A stretch of 64,000 bases of DNA from an uncultured Alistipes sp. (GCA_900546065.1 URBK01000013.1:23112-87111), one strand, 5' to 3'. Positions 32,837 to 42,556 are shown, counted from the stretch's first letter. Numbers and translations: made by a program. Notes: generated by a model not told the origin, from the sequence alone.

Positions 32837-35566
32837 ATGGCAGACGTAAAACGTGTCTACACCTTCGGCAACAAGGAGGCCGAGGGTAACGGAAAAATGA
32901 GAGAGCTTCTCGGCGGCAAGGGCGCCAATCTTGCCGAAATGAATCTGATAGGTATCCCCGTACCTCCGGGCTTCACCATAACTACCGAAGTGTGCGCCGA
33001 ATATTACCGTCACGGCAAGCAGGCCATCATCGAGCTGCTGCGTCCCGAGGTGGAGAAGGCCATGAAGAACATCGAGCGCCTGACGGGCATGAAGTTCGGC
33101 GACCGCGAGATGCCGCTTCTGGTATCGGTACGTTCGGGCGCGCGCGCCTCGATGCCGGGCATGATGGATACGATCCTCAACCTCGGCATGAACGACGAGG
33201 CAGTCGAGGCCGTAGCCAAGCGTACGGGCAATCCCCGCTTCGCATGGGACTCGTACCGCCGCTTCGTACAGATGTACGGCGATGTGGTGCTGGGCATGAA
33301 GCCCGCCTCGAAGGAGGATCACGATCCGTTCGAGGTGCTCATCGAGGAGCAGAAGAGACGCCGCGGCGTAAAGATGGATACCGACCTTACGACCGACGAC
33401 CTAAAGGAGCTTGTCGCAGCCTTCCGCAAGGCGGTCAAGGAGCGTACCGGATCGGAGTTCCCGGTCAACCCGTGGGATCAGCTCTGGGGAGCCGTATGCG
33501 CCGTCTTCGGTTCGTGGATGAACGAGCGCGCCATCCTCTACCGCAAGCTCAACAACATCCCCGCCGAGTGGGGCACAGCCGTATCGGTTCAGGCCATGGT
33601 ATTCGGCAACATGGGCGACAACTCGGCTACGGGCGTTGCCTTCTCGCGCGACGCCGCAACGGGTGAGAACATCTTCAACGGCGAGTATCTCGTAAACGCG
33701 CAGGGTGAGGATGTCGTGGCAGGTATCCGCACGCCGCAGCAGATCACCATCGAGGGCTCGCGCCGCTGGGCCAAGGCCCAGAACATCTCGGAGGAGGTGC
33801 GCGCATCGAAGTATCCCTCGCTCGAGGAGGTTATGCCGACGGTATTCGCCGAGCTCAACCAGATACAGCACCACTTGGAGCAGTACTTCAAGGATATGCA
33901 GGACATCGAGTTCACCATACAGGACGGCAAGCTGTGGATGCTCCAGTGCCGCAACGGCAAGCGTACCGGCGCCGCCATGGTCAAGATCGCAATGGACATG
34001 CTGCGTGAGGGCCTGATCGACGAGAAGACCGCCGTACTGCGTTGCGAACCCGCCAAGCTGGACGAGCTGCTGCACCCCGTCTTCGACAAGACGGCCATCA
34101 AGAACGCCAAGGTCATCGTCAAGGGTCTGCCCGCATCGCCGGGTGCCGCAACGGGTCCCGTTGTATTCTTTGCCGAGGACGCCGAGAAGATGTTCGCCAA
34201 GACGGGACAGAAGGCCGTGCTGGTGCGTATCGAGACCTCGCCCGAGGATCTGAAGGGTATGCTCGACGCGGCAGGTATCCTCACCGCACGCGGAGGTATG
34301 ACCTCGCACGCCGCCGTCGTAGCCCGCGGCATGGGCAAGTGCTGCGTCTCGGGGGCCGGCGAGCTGGAGATCGACTACAAGGCACGCACCATATCGGTAA
34401 ACGGATACAACATAAAGGAGGGCGACTGGATCTCGCTCAACGGCTCTACGGGAGAGGTATATCTCGGACAGGTAGCCACGAAGGATGCCGACCTGAGTGG
34501 CGACTTCGGCCATCTGATGGATCTTGCGCGCAAGTACGCCACCATGAAGGTGCTCGCCAATGCCGACACGCCGCGCGACGCCGCACAGGCATTCGCCTTC
34601 GGCGCCGAGGGTATCGGTCTCTGCCGTACGGAGCACATGTTCTTCGAGGGCGACCGCATCAAGGCCGTACGCGAGATGATCCTTGCCGACGACGAGGCCG
34701 GCCGCCGTGTGGCTCTGGCCAAGCTGCTGCCCATGCAGCGCGGCGACTTCGAGGGTCTGTTCAAGGCCATGAACGGATATCCTGTCATCATACGCCTGCT
34801 CGACCCGCCCTTGCACGAGTTTGTACCCCACACCGAGAAGGAGCAGCGCGAACTGGCCGCCGAGATGAACGTACCATACGAGAAGATCGCCGCCAAGGTC
34901 GAGTACCTGAGCGAGGTCAACCCCATGCTGGGACACCGCGGCTGCCGTCTGGGCAACACCTATCCCGAGATCACCGAGATGCAGACGCGCGCCATCATAG
35001 AGGCTGCAATGAACGTACACGCTACGGGCATCGACGTGAAGGTCGAGATCATGGTACCGCTCGTGGGTAACCACAAGGAGCTGCGCTACCAGAAGAACGT
35101 CATCGACCGTACGGCCAATGAGGTCTTCGCCGAGCGCAACGACAAAATCGACTATATGGTAGGTACGATGATCGAGGTTCCGCGTGCCGCCGTCACCGCC
35201 AACCAGATCGCCGAGGTTGCCGAGTTCTTCTCGTTCGGCACCAACGACCTGACGCAGATGACGCTCGGATTCTCGCGCGACGACATCGCCAAGTTCCTGC
35301 CCACCTATCTCGAGAAGGGTATCCTTAAGAACGACCCGTTCCAGATCCTCGACCGCAACGGTGTGGGACAGCTTATCCGCGAGGCCGTCTTCAAGGGCCG
35401 CGGCACGCGCCCCGACCTCAAGTGCGGTATCTGCGGCGAGCATGGCGGCGAGCCCTCGTCGGTAGAGTTCTGCCACTACGCAGGTCTGAACTATGTAAGC
35501 TGCTCGCCCTTCCGCGTGCCCATCGCACGTCTGGCCGCAGCCCACGCAGCCCTCAACCAGCGATAG
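32837..35566 (+). CDS. ppdK: Pyruvate, phosphate dikinase
   Basis: Cytoplasmic, 909 aa, interconverting pyruvate, ATP and Pi with PEP, AMP and PPi; central to the PPi-linked glycolysis of gut Bacteroidota. N-terminal nucleotide-binding domain (Leu-Gly-Gly-Lys-Gly-Ala-Asn-Leu-Ala-Glu-Met), swivelling phosphohistidine domain with catalytic His in Gly-Gly-Met-Thr-Ser-His-Ala-Ala (about residue 490), C-terminal PEP/pyruvate barrel with Cys-Gly-Ile-Cys-Gly-Glu-His-Gly-Gly and Gly-Leu-Asn-Tyr-Val-Ser-Cys-Ser-Pro. Monocistronic with consensus promoter and terminator. Confidence 0.97.
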   Translation: MADVKRVYTFGNKEAEGNGKMRELLGGKGANLAEMNLIGIPVPPGFTITTEVCAEYYRHGKQAIIELLRPEVEKAMKNIERLTGMKFGDREMPLLVSVRSGARASMPGMMDTILNLGMNDEAVEAVAKRTGNPRFAWDSYRRFVQMYGDVVLGMKPASKEDHDPFEVLIEEQKRRRGVKMDTDLTTDDLKELVAAFRKAVKERTGSEFPVNPWDQLWGAVCAVFGSWMNERAILYRKLNNIPAEWGTAVSVQAMVFGNMGDNSATGVAFSRDAATGENIFNGEYLVNAQGEDVVAGIRTPQQITIEGSRRWAKAQNISEEVRASKYPSLEEVMPTVFAELNQIQHHLEQYFKDMQDIEFTIQDGKLWMLQCRNGKRTGAAMVKIAMDMLREGLIDEKTAVLRCEPAKLDELLHPVFDKTAIKNAKVIVKGLPASPGAATGPVVFFAEDAEKMFAKTGQKAVLVRIETSPEDLKGMLDAAGILTARGGMTSHAAVVARGMGKCCVSGAGELEIDYKARTISVNGYNIKEGDWISLNGSTGEVYLGQVATKDADLSGDFGHLMDLARKYATMKVLANADTPRDAAQAFAFGAEGIGLCRTEHMFFEGDRIKAVREMILADDEAGRRVALAKLLPMQRGDFEGLFKAMNGYPVIIRLLDPPLHEFVPHTEKEQRELAAEMNVPYEKIAAKVEYLSEVNPMLGHRGCRLGNTYPEITEMQTRAIIEAAMNVHATGIDVKVEIMVPLVGNHKELRYQKNVIDRTANEVFAERNDKIDYMVGTMIEVPRAAVTANQIAEVAEFFSFGTNDLTQMTLGFSRDDIAKFLPTYLEKGILKNDPFQILDRNGVGQLIREAVFKGRGTRPDLKCGICGEHGGEPSSVEFCHYAGLNYVSCSPFRVPIARLAAAHAALNQR

Positions 35567-35592
35567 CGCAGCGGCGCAAGTCGTAACAGGAG

Positions 35593-35632
35593 AAGCCCTC
35601 CGCCCCCCCATTCGGGAAGCGGAGGGCTTTCC
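35593..35632 (+). terminator. Terminator after ppdK
   Basis: Perfect 11-bp stem AAGCCCTCCGC (35593-35603) / GCGGAGGGCTT (35619-35629), then TTCCTTT. Confidence 0.85.
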
Positions 35633-35717
35633 TTTGGCCGCCCAAGTCTCTGCCACATAAGCGCCATATATGCCACCTTATGCAGCCAATCCTATTCGCC
35701 TTGTCAAAATATTTGCT

Positions 35718-35725
35718 TACATTTG
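35718..35725 (+). promoter_or_regulatory. -7 box before TlpA-like gene
   Basis: TACATTTG, exact -7 match, 45 bp before the ATG at 35771; no -33 TTTG at the right spacing. Confidence 0.4.
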
Positions 35726-35770
35726 TTCTAATAACCTGATATGCGTACCCATAGACCGACATCTACATTC

Positions 35771-36973
35771 ATGAAGAATCGAAACCTTCTTCCCGCAATC
35801 CTGCTCATGCTCTCTGCGGCGGCATGCTCTCCGAGGCCCGAGATACGGCTCGACTTCCGCAGTCTCGGCAACGACACCCTGCAGATAGAGTGCATGCCGT
35901 TCAGCCGTGCCGACGACCCTGCGGCACAAATGTCGGATACCCTGCTGCTCGGTCCCGACGGCCGCCTCGACTACACCCTGCCGCTGCGCGAGCCGTGTAT
36001 AGTCATCGTCAAGCCCTTTGCAACCTCACAGGTGATACCCGGAGGCAGGCTGTGGCGCGGAAAGATGATGCTGCACCTCTATGCCACCCCCGGCGACAGG
36101 ATCTCCGTAACCGTCGAGACGGCAGAGGATCGGGATACGGAATTCGTAATCAGAGGAAGCAGCCTCAATAGGAAGATTTGGGAATTCAATCAACAGATGG
36201 CCGTCTTTGCCGACAGGACCGAAGAGACCGCCAAACAAATGAATAGGGCCTACGCGGAGGGCGACGATGTGGCACTGGACTCTCTACGGTCGGCCCTTGA
36301 CGGGATACGCAACAGCAGTATCGAATTCATCTCCGGCAGTTTCCGACAGAGTGTCGACAGCGAGGAGGCCCCGTACATCATTCTGCTCGCACCCGCCGAC
36401 AGCGTCGAGTCATATATGGCGCTGTTACCCGAAAGGGCGCTTGACGGGATGTTCCGCCCGTTACTGGAGCAGACACGGAAAAAGGCCGCGGAGGCCCTGC
36501 TCAAGAAGATGGCGCGGGCCGGACTCACCACAGGCGCAGCGGCACCCGATTTCTCGCTTCCTGACATAGACGGCAACAAGATAACGCTCTCCGCGCTGAA
36601 AGGAAAAACCGTCCTGCTCGACTTCTGGGGAACATGGTGCCACGCCTGCATATCGGGCATACCGGAGTTGAAACAGGCCGCCGCAAAGTATGCCGACCGC
36701 CTTGTAGTCGTCAGCATCGACTGCAAGGACGACAAAGAGGCATGGCAGGCCGGAGTGGAGAAATACGGGCTCGGCTGGATAAACCTCCGCGAGGAGGGCT
36801 CCATGCCGTCATCGGAGAAACCGACCGTACTCTATAATGTCACGGCCTTCCCGACCAAGGTCGTAATCGGTGCCGACGGCAGGATACGGGAGATCGCCAT
36901 AGGGGAATTTCCGGAATTCTATGACCAGCTGGACCGTATAATGGAGGACGAACGGTCATCCGCCGCAGAGTAA
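35771..36973 (+). CDS. TlpA-like thioredoxin-fold lipoprotein with DUF4369-type N-domain
   Basis: A 400-aa lipoprotein: signal peptide ends at Ser-Ala-Ala-Ala-Cys19. Residues about 22-125 form a beta-rich DUF4369-like domain, then a helical linker (130-240), then a TlpA/AhpC-TSA thioredoxin fold from about 255 with active site Trp-Cys-His-Ala-Cys (about 290) and a cis-Pro segment Thr-Ala-Phe-Pro-Thr. Such proteins act as periplasm-facing thiol-disulfide reductases in Bacteroidota. A start 30 bp upstream is possible but has no signal peptide advantage. No operon partner; long hairpin terminator follows. Confidence 0.85.
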   Translation: MKNRNLLPAILLMLSAAACSPRPEIRLDFRSLGNDTLQIECMPFSRADDPAAQMSDTLLLGPDGRLDYTLPLREPCIVIVKPFATSQVIPGGRLWRGKMMLHLYATPGDRISVTVETAEDRDTEFVIRGSSLNRKIWEFNQQMAVFADRTEETAKQMNRAYAEGDDVALDSLRSALDGIRNSSIEFISGSFRQSVDSEEAPYIILLAPADSVESYMALLPERALDGMFRPLLEQTRKKAAEALLKKMARAGLTTGAAAPDFSLPDIDGNKITLSALKGKTVLLDFWGTWCHACISGIPELKQAAAKYADRLVVVSIDCKDDKEAWQAGVEKYGLGWINLREEGSMPSSEKPTVLYNVTAFPTKVVIGADGRIREIAIGEFPEFYDQLDRIMEDERSSAAE

Positions 36974-36991
36974 GCTCCAAAAAGCCAAAAG

Positions 36992-37030
36992 AAAAGGAGA
37001 TGTACGCCGTGTCGGCATACATCTCCTTTT
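36992..37030 (+). terminator. Terminator after TlpA-like gene
   Basis: Long stem: AAAAGGAGATGTA (36992-37004) with TACATCTCCTTTT (37018-37030), extended by GCCG/CGGC inside. Bidirectional; also faces the miaB 3' end. Confidence 0.85.
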
Positions 37031-37096
37031 TCCGTCCAAACGGCAATCGCCCTGCCCGAAATTAACGTCACACGGCAGAGTGGCCAAACGGCATTG

Positions 37097-38446
37097 TCAG
37101 AAAATCTCCTCGCCGTAGAGCGTCGCCGACGAACAACCCGTAATGCGCACGCGCACATAGTCGCCCGCCGCATGATTGCCGCGGTCGAATACCACGACCT
37201 TGTTCTGCGAGGTGCGGCCGAAGAGCTGGTCGTCGCTCCGTTTCGAGACGCCCTCTACCAGAATCTCGAACTCCTTACCCACGTCGCGGCGGTTGCTCCG
37301 CTCCGAGAGTTCGTTCTGGAGATTTATTATCTCGGTCAGACGCGCCGTCTTCACCTCGTCGGGAACATCATCCTTCAGGTGACGCTGGGCATAGGTGCCC
37401 GGACGCTCCGAATACTTGAACATATATGCGAAATCGTAACCCACCTGCTCCATAAGCGAGAGCGTGGCGCGGTGGTCCTCCTCCGTCTCGCCGCAGAAGC
37501 CTGCTATGAGGTCGGTCGTGATGGCGCAGTCGGGCATCAGGCGGCGGATCGCATCGACACGTCCGAGATACCACTCACGCGTATACTTGCGGTTCATACG
37601 CTCCAGCACGGCCGTCGAGCCCGACTGTGCGGGCAGGTGTATCGCACGGCAGATGTTGGGCATCGAGGCCATAGTCTCGATCAGGCGGTCGCTCATATCC
37701 TTGGGATGCGACGTGGCGAAGCGTACGCGCAGCAGCGGCGAGATCTCGGCCACGGACTTAAGCAGAGCAGGGAAATCTACATCGCCCGTACGGTACGAAT
37801 TGACATTCTGCCCCAGAAGGGTCACCTCACGGTACCCGTTCTCGAAGAGCGTGCGGGCCTCGGCCACGATGGTGGCGGCGTCACGGCTGCGTTCGCGGCC
37901 GCGGGTATAGGGAACGACGCAATATGAACAGAAGTTGTTGCAGCCGCGCATGATGGCCACAAAGGCGCTCACGCCGTTTCGGTCCAGACGTACGGGGGCG
38001 ATCTCGGCGTATGTCTCCTCGCTCGAGAGCAGTACGTTCACGCCCTTTCCTCCAGCCTCGGCCTCGCGGACCAGACGCGGCAGGTCGCGGTACGAGTCGG
38101 GGCCGGCGACAATGTCGACGGCATCGTCACCCTCGACAAGACGCTCCTTCAGACGCTCGGCCATGCAGCCGATGATGCCTATAAGCAGCGACGGACGACG
38201 GCGGCGCAGTCCGCGCAGCTCGCGCAGACGTCCCCAGATGCGCTGCTCGGCATTGTCGCGTATCGAGCAGGTGTTTATCAGCACAACGTCCGCCTCGTCA
38301 ATATGCTCCGTATAGACATAGCCCTCGCCCTGCATTATGGATACGACGATCTCCGTATCGCCGACATTCATCTGGCAGCCGTATGTCTCCACAAAGAGAC
38401 GGCGGCCTGCGCCCGCAGCGGGCCTCAATGTATTTTTATCGATCAT
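37097..38446 (-). CDS. miaB: tRNA-2-methylthio-N6-dimethylallyladenosine synthase
   Basis: Radical SAM methylthiotransferase modifying A37 of tRNAs. 449 aa from the ATG at 38446. N-terminal UPF0004 domain with Thr-Tyr-Gly-Cys-Gln-Met-Asn; radical SAM motif Cys-Asn-Asn-Phe-Cys-Ser-Tyr-Cys near residue 165; C-terminal TRAM domain ending Gly-Glu-Glu-Ile-Phe. Longer upstream frame rejected because the yitT stop is at 38463 (16-bp gap), so miaB follows yitT in one transcript. Confidence 0.93.
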   Translation of the reverse strand: MIDKNTLRPAAGAGRRLFVETYGCQMNVGDTEIVVSIMQGEGYVYTEHIDEADVVLINTCSIRDNAEQRIWGRLRELRGLRRRRPSLLIGIIGCMAERLKERLVEGDDAVDIVAGPDSYRDLPRLVREAEAGGKGVNVLLSSEETYAEIAPVRLDRNGVSAFVAIMRGCNNFCSYCVVPYTRGRERSRDAATIVAEARTLFENGYREVTLLGQNVNSYRTGDVDFPALLKSVAEISPLLRVRFATSHPKDMSDRLIETMASMPNICRAIHLPAQSGSTAVLERMNRKYTREWYLGRVDAIRRLMPDCAITTDLIAGFCGETEEDHRATLSLMEQVGYDFAYMFKYSERPGTYAQRHLKDDVPDEVKTARLTEIINLQNELSERSNRRDVGKEFEILVEGVSKRSDDQLFGRTSQNKVVVFDRGNHAAGDYVRVRITGCSSATLYGEEIF

Positions 38447-38462
38447 AGAATATGCAAAAACT

Positions 38463-39461
38463 TTAGCTGTTGAGGATCGAATCCTTGTCGGGGAAGGGCT
38501 TGAAGCCCTCGCCGTAAGTGTCGTAGGCATTGGTCACGACGACAAACGCCCGCGGGTCGATCTCCTTGATCTTGCGCTCGACCTGCGCAACCTCGCGGCG
38601 GCTCACAACGAGGAATATCATCTCCTTGTCGTCGCGGCTGTACATGCCCGACGCCTTGAGGTATGTTGCGCTGCGGTCCATCTGGTTGATGATGTAGTCA
38701 CGCAGTTGCTCCGAGCGGTTGTTGCTGATGATGAAGAGCAGCTTGTCATACGACGAGCCGTCGATGGCGTAGTCCACAACGCGCGAAGCGATGAATATCG
38801 TTATGAGCGAATAGAGCGACAAAAGCCATCCGCGCTCGCCCGAGTCACCCTCGACACCTATGCCGAAGCCGATGACCACAAGGCCCGACAGCACAACGCA
38901 CGCGTCTGCCAGCAGCACGCCGTGCGAGAACTTGACATGCATGTATCGGTTGAGGATCATGGCCACGATATCGGTACCGCCCGTCGTGGCGTTGCTGCGT
39001 ACCACGAGACCCAGACCGAGACCTATCATGGCGCCGCCCAGAACGCACGTAAGCATCAGATGGTCCGACAGGTCGAGCACGCCGCCGAGCAGTTGCGAGG
39101 GGTCGAGCTCACGCAGCGCCTCACGCGACGGATATGCCACCGACGAGATGATATTCATCAGACCGGGCGTCATGCAGGCGGCGAAGAACGTACGTCCGCC
39201 GAACTGCCGTCCGAAGATGAAGATCGCCGTTATGAGCAGCGGCACGTCGAACATGTATCCGAAGGTACCGACCTGCACCGAAGGGAAGATGTTGTGCATG
39301 ACGATACCCAGACCGTAGACACCGCCCGGGACGATGTTGTAGGGGTTGATAAAGAATACGAATCCGATGGATACGATGACGCATCCGGCCACGATCGTCA
39401 GCATCTCCTTCCACCAAGGCCACTTGCCGACGGTTTCATTTATTAAGGTTGCTGCCTTCAT
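38463..39461 (-). CDS. YitT family membrane protein (DUF161/DUF2179)
   Basis: A 332-aa protein with five or six transmembrane segments (DUF161/YitT domain) and a cytoplasmic DUF2179 domain at about 245-330 (Asp-Lys-Glu-Met-Ile-Phe-Leu-Val-Val-Ser-Arg-Arg-Glu). The role is unknown, maybe transport with a ligand-sensing tail. Start 39461 chosen: the -7 box at 39491-39498 excludes an earlier start at 39503. Transcribed with miaB. Confidence 0.8.
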   Translation of the reverse strand: MKAATLINETVGKWPWWKEMLTIVAGCVIVSIGFVFFINPYNIVPGGVYGLGIVMHNIFPSVQVGTFGYMFDVPLLITAIFIFGRQFGGRTFFAACMTPGLMNIISSVAYPSREALRELDPSQLLGGVLDLSDHLMLTCVLGGAMIGLGLGLVVRSNATTGGTDIVAMILNRYMHVKFSHGVLLADACVVLSGLVVIGFGIGVEGDSGERGWLLSLYSLITIFIASRVVDYAIDGSSYDKLLFIISNNRSEQLRDYIINQMDRSATYLKASGMYSRDDKEMIFLVVSRREVAQVERKIKEIDPRAFVVVTNAYDTYGEGFKPFPDKDSILNS

Positions 39462-39490
39462 TTCAGTTCGAGTTGTTTTCCATAAGGCAA

Positions 39491-39519
39491 CAAAGTTAAA
39501 CATTTTTTATGAAAACAAA
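39491..39519 (-). promoter_or_regulatory. yitT-miaB promoter
   Basis: Minus-strand -7 TAACTTTG (plus CAAAGTTA, 39491-39498); TTTG -33 (plus CAAA, 39516-39519) at a slightly short 17-bp spacing. Confidence 0.5.
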
Positions 39520-39645
39520 AATACCCAGCACAACACATATCGCGCAAATGCACAACGCACTGCCCGTCTCCGCAAAGACTACATGCACACACCTCTTGCG
39601 GGGTCGAATTTTGGTCCAAACGATGGATAAGTAAAAATCTTTGTA

Positions 39646-39653
39646 TATCTTTG
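39646..39653 (+). promoter_or_regulatory. plsY -7 box
   Basis: TATCTTTG, exact -7 match, 77 bp before the plsY ATG, no exact -33 box. Confidence 0.4.
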
Positions 39654-39730
39654 TATCAAAATAAGGCTACATCCGCTCGGCCACACCGGCCGCAGCTGAT
39701 GCGTTTTTTGCAATATAACACCCTCCCGAA

Positions 39731-40489
39731 ATGGAAAACTGGAGTCTTATCACATACTACTGCGCCGTAACGATGCTCATCATAGCCTACCTGTTGGGTT
39801 CCATCCCCAGCGCCGTGTGGATAGGCAAGAAATATTACGGTATAGACATACGCGAATACGGCAGCAAGAATGCCGGCACCACAAACATGCTCCGCGTGCT
39901 GGGGCGCCGCGCCGCCCTGCCCGTCTTCGTGCTCGACTTCTTCAAGGGCTTCGTCGCCGTCTCACTCATCGGCTTCATGCGCTACGACATAGACATAACG
40001 TCGGCATGGCTCATAAACCTCAAGATCATGGGCGTCTTCGCCGCAGTCCTCGGGCACATATTCCCCATCTTCGCCGGATTCAAGGGCGGCAAGGGCGTGG
40101 CCACACTCGTCGGCGCCATCACGGGTATCTACCCCATTGTCGTGCTTCTGTGCTTCGCCGTGTGGGTTCTGGTATTCCTCATCACACACTATGTGTCGCT
40201 GGCCTCGATGACCGCAGGATGCAGCTTCCCGATCTTCGCCATAATCTACTCGTCGATGGAGTGGTCGCGCGTCAAGGATGTGTCGATGTCGTTCATCGTC
40301 TTTTCATTCGTCGTAGCAGGATTATTGCTGTGGTCTCACCGCAAGAACATCGAACGCCTGAAGGCCGGCACCGAATCGAAGATATATGTCTGGCGGCCAC
40401 ACGACTCCACCGCCGCCAAAGGCCCTGCGGAGGGCGGCGATGGCAATGCCGCCGGACATGATACCGACAAAACGGCCGGCAACAGGTAG
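39731..40489 (+). CDS. plsY: Acyl-phosphate glycerol-3-phosphate acyltransferase PlsY
   Basis: Inner-membrane enzyme transferring acyl from acyl-phosphate to glycerol-3-phosphate, first step of phospholipid synthesis. 252 aa, with five transmembrane helices and the three conserved motifs: Gly-Ser-Ile-Pro-Ser-Ala, Tyr-Gly-Ser-Lys-Asn-Ala-Gly-Thr-Thr-Asn and Phe-Lys-Gly-Gly-Lys-Gly-Val-Ala-Thr. Unlike most PlsY (about 200 aa) it has a 45-residue hydrophilic tail rich in Gly/Asp/Ala. An acyl-CoA/ACP synthetase gene follows 80 bp later. Confidence 0.93.
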   Translation: MENWSLITYYCAVTMLIIAYLLGSIPSAVWIGKKYYGIDIREYGSKNAGTTNMLRVLGRRAALPVFVLDFFKGFVAVSLIGFMRYDIDITSAWLINLKIMGVFAAVLGHIFPIFAGFKGGKGVATLVGAITGIYPIVVLLCFAVWVLVFLITHYVSLASMTAGCSFPIFAIIYSSMEWSRVKDVSMSFIVFSFVVAGLLLWSHRKNIERLKAGTESKIYVWRPHDSTAAKGPAEGGDGNAAGHDTDKTAGNR

Positions 40490-40569
40490 CAAGCCGCAAC
40501 GCCATCGCCACGGCTTGCCGCCGGAGCCACGATAGAGAGAGTCCATACACCACGCAAAACCATACCCCC

Positions 40570-42261
40570 ATGTTGAAGGAGAATCTGATAAAAATATACG
40601 AAGCGAGTTTCCGCAACAACAGCGACCTGCCGGCCTTGACGGACTACTTCGGCGGCGACACGCTTACCTATCTGGAGACGGCCCGCGAGATCGCCAAACT
40701 GCATCTGCTCTTCAACGAGGCGGGCATACGCGAGGGCGACAAGATTGCCCTGATCGGCCGCAACAACATCCGCTGGTGCGTAACCTATATTGCCACCATC
40801 ACCTATGGTGCCGTCATCGTGCCCATACTTCAGGATTTCAATCCTGCGGACATGATGAACATCATCAACCACTCGGAGAGCCGCATGCTCTTCATCGGCG
40901 ACAACTTCATGGCCAACCTCGATCCGGCGCGGATGCCGGCGCTGGAGGCCATCTTCTCGCTCACGGACTTCAGTCTCACGTACGACCGCGACAAACCGCG
41001 CATCAAACGCGCCGTCAAGAGCGCCTACAAGACCTTCTACCGCACATACGGCAAGAAGTTCGGCGTCGACGACATAAAGTACCGCGACGTACCCAACGAC
41101 CGCATCATACTGCTCAACTATACCTCCGGCACGACTGGTTCGTCGAAGGGCGTAATGCTCACGGTGAACAACCTTACGGGCAACGTCATCTTCGCCGCGA
41201 GCGTCGTCGAGCCCTCGACGGGCAGACCATACTTCGACAAGGGCGGACGCACGCTTTCGTTCCTGCCGCTGGCACACGCCTACGGTTGTGCGTTCGATTT
41301 CCTGACGCAGCTGGCTGTCGGTGCCCACATAACGCTGCTCGGACGCATACCCTCGCCCAAGATTCTGGTCGAGGCGATGCAGAACGTCCGGCCTACGATA
41401 ATATGCAGCGTGCCGCTGGTGCTCGAGAAGGTATACCGCAAGCAGATCATGCCCATGCTCGAAAAGGGCCCCATGAGCATCGCCATGAAGATTCCGCTTC
41501 TCAACACGGCCCTCTATTCGATCATACGCTCGAAGATGATGGCCTCGTTCGGCGGCCAGCTCAAGATCTTCATCGTAGGCGGCGCCCCGATGAATCAGGA
41601 GACCGAGTCGTTCCTGCGCAAGATAGACTTCCCGCTGACGATAGGCTACGGCATGACCGAGTGCGGCCCGCTCATCAGCTTCTCGATACCCTCGGAGTTC
41701 AAGAACGGCTCGTGCGGACGTTATCTCAAGGGGCTGCTCGAGGCGCATATCGACTCTGCCGATCCGGAACATACGCCCGGAGAGATACTCATCCGCGGCG
41801 AGCATGTCATGGCCGGATACTACAAGAACGAGGAGGCCACGCGCGCCGTCATCGACGACGAGGGATGGCTGCATACGGGCGATATGGGTACGATGGACCC
41901 CGACGGCACGCTATACATCCGCGGCCGCTGCAAGACCATGATACTCACCGGCACGGGACAGAACATCTACCCCGAGGAGATCGAGGACAAGCTCAACAAT
42001 CTGCCGCTGGTGCTCGAATCGCTCATCGTCGAGAAGAACGGCCGTCTCACGGCCCTCATAGTCCCCGACTACGATCAGGCGGCACAGGAGGGTATCGACG
42101 AGCAGGGCATCGACCGCATCATGAAGGAGAATATCGTCATGCTCAACTCGGCCGTCGCCGCATACGAGAAGGTTGCATCGTATGTTATCATGAAGTCGGA
42201 GTTCGAGAAGACCCCCAAGCGCAGCATCCGCCGCTTCCTCTATCAGGATCTGGCCCGATAA
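40570..42261 (+). CDS. Long-chain acyl-CoA (or acyl-ACP) synthetase
   Basis: A 563-aa adenylate-forming enzyme activating fatty acids. P-loop Tyr-Thr-Ser-Gly-Thr-Thr-Gly-Ser-Ser-Lys-Gly (about 185-195), Gly-Tyr-Gly-Met-Thr-Glu-Cys-Gly-Pro motif (about 360-368), and Thr-Gly-Asp-Met-Gly plus C-terminal Lys in Lys-Thr-Pro-Lys-Arg. Located right after plsY, so probably feeds acyl groups into phospholipid synthesis. FadD-like name not assigned because CoA versus ACP is unclear. Confidence 0.88.
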   Translation: MLKENLIKIYEASFRNNSDLPALTDYFGGDTLTYLETAREIAKLHLLFNEAGIREGDKIALIGRNNIRWCVTYIATITYGAVIVPILQDFNPADMMNIINHSESRMLFIGDNFMANLDPARMPALEAIFSLTDFSLTYDRDKPRIKRAVKSAYKTFYRTYGKKFGVDDIKYRDVPNDRIILLNYTSGTTGSSKGVMLTVNNLTGNVIFAASVVEPSTGRPYFDKGGRTLSFLPLAHAYGCAFDFLTQLAVGAHITLLGRIPSPKILVEAMQNVRPTIICSVPLVLEKVYRKQIMPMLEKGPMSIAMKIPLLNTALYSIIRSKMMASFGGQLKIFIVGGAPMNQETESFLRKIDFPLTIGYGMTECGPLISFSIPSEFKNGSCGRYLKGLLEAHIDSADPEHTPGEILIRGEHVMAGYYKNEEATRAVIDDEGWLHTGDMGTMDPDGTLYIRGRCKTMILTGTGQNIYPEEIEDKLNNLPLVLESLIVEKNGRLTALIVPDYDQAAQEGIDEQGIDRIMKENIVMLNSAVAAYEKVASYVIMKSEFEKTPKRSIRRFLYQDLAR

Positions 42262-42264
42262 CGC

Positions 42265-42390
42265 AGGGGGGGGGAGAGAAGAGAGAACGGAGAGGAGAGA
42301 AGGAGATAGAGAAGGAAGAAGAGAGAACGGAGAGAGAGCAGAAGAGCAGAGAGGAGGAAAAGAGAGCAGAGAGTAGAAGGAAGAAAGAGA
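42265..42390 (+). repeat. Polypurine tract, 126 bp with 7 pyrimidines
   Basis: Starts 4 bp after the synthetase stop: a run of G, then A/G-only sequence with seven C/T interruptions in 126 bp. It contains a 17-bp direct repeat beginning GAAGAGAGAACGG at 42278 and 42318, 40 bp apart. Such homopurine tracts can form triplex (H-DNA) or bind proteins; the DNA is non-coding. The remaining 42391-42480 has nothing I recognise. Confidence 0.75.
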
Positions 42391-42491
42391 ATAGAATAGT
42401 GTAGAGGAATAAAAGTTAAGGAATGAGAAGGAAAGGCCCGCAAGGCAACAGACCGGACTGACACATATAATCGAATATCACATAACAAAAT

Positions 42492-42515
42492 AAGCGGCTG
42501 CAAGGCCGCTTTTTT
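42492..42515 (+). terminator. Terminator before GH5 gene
   Basis: Stem AAGCGGC (42492-42498), loop TGCAAG, stem GCCGCTT (42505-42511), then T-run. Ends the synthetase/purine-tract transcript. Confidence 0.85.
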
Positions 42516-42556
42516 GGCAATATGGCCATTCTGGCAGCCGCTGCGGACGAAAAAGT

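Noticed and set aside
33401..35656. 751-codon frame antisense to ppdK
   Set aside because: Codon-bias shadow of a highly expressed GC-rich gene; no start, promoter or motif.
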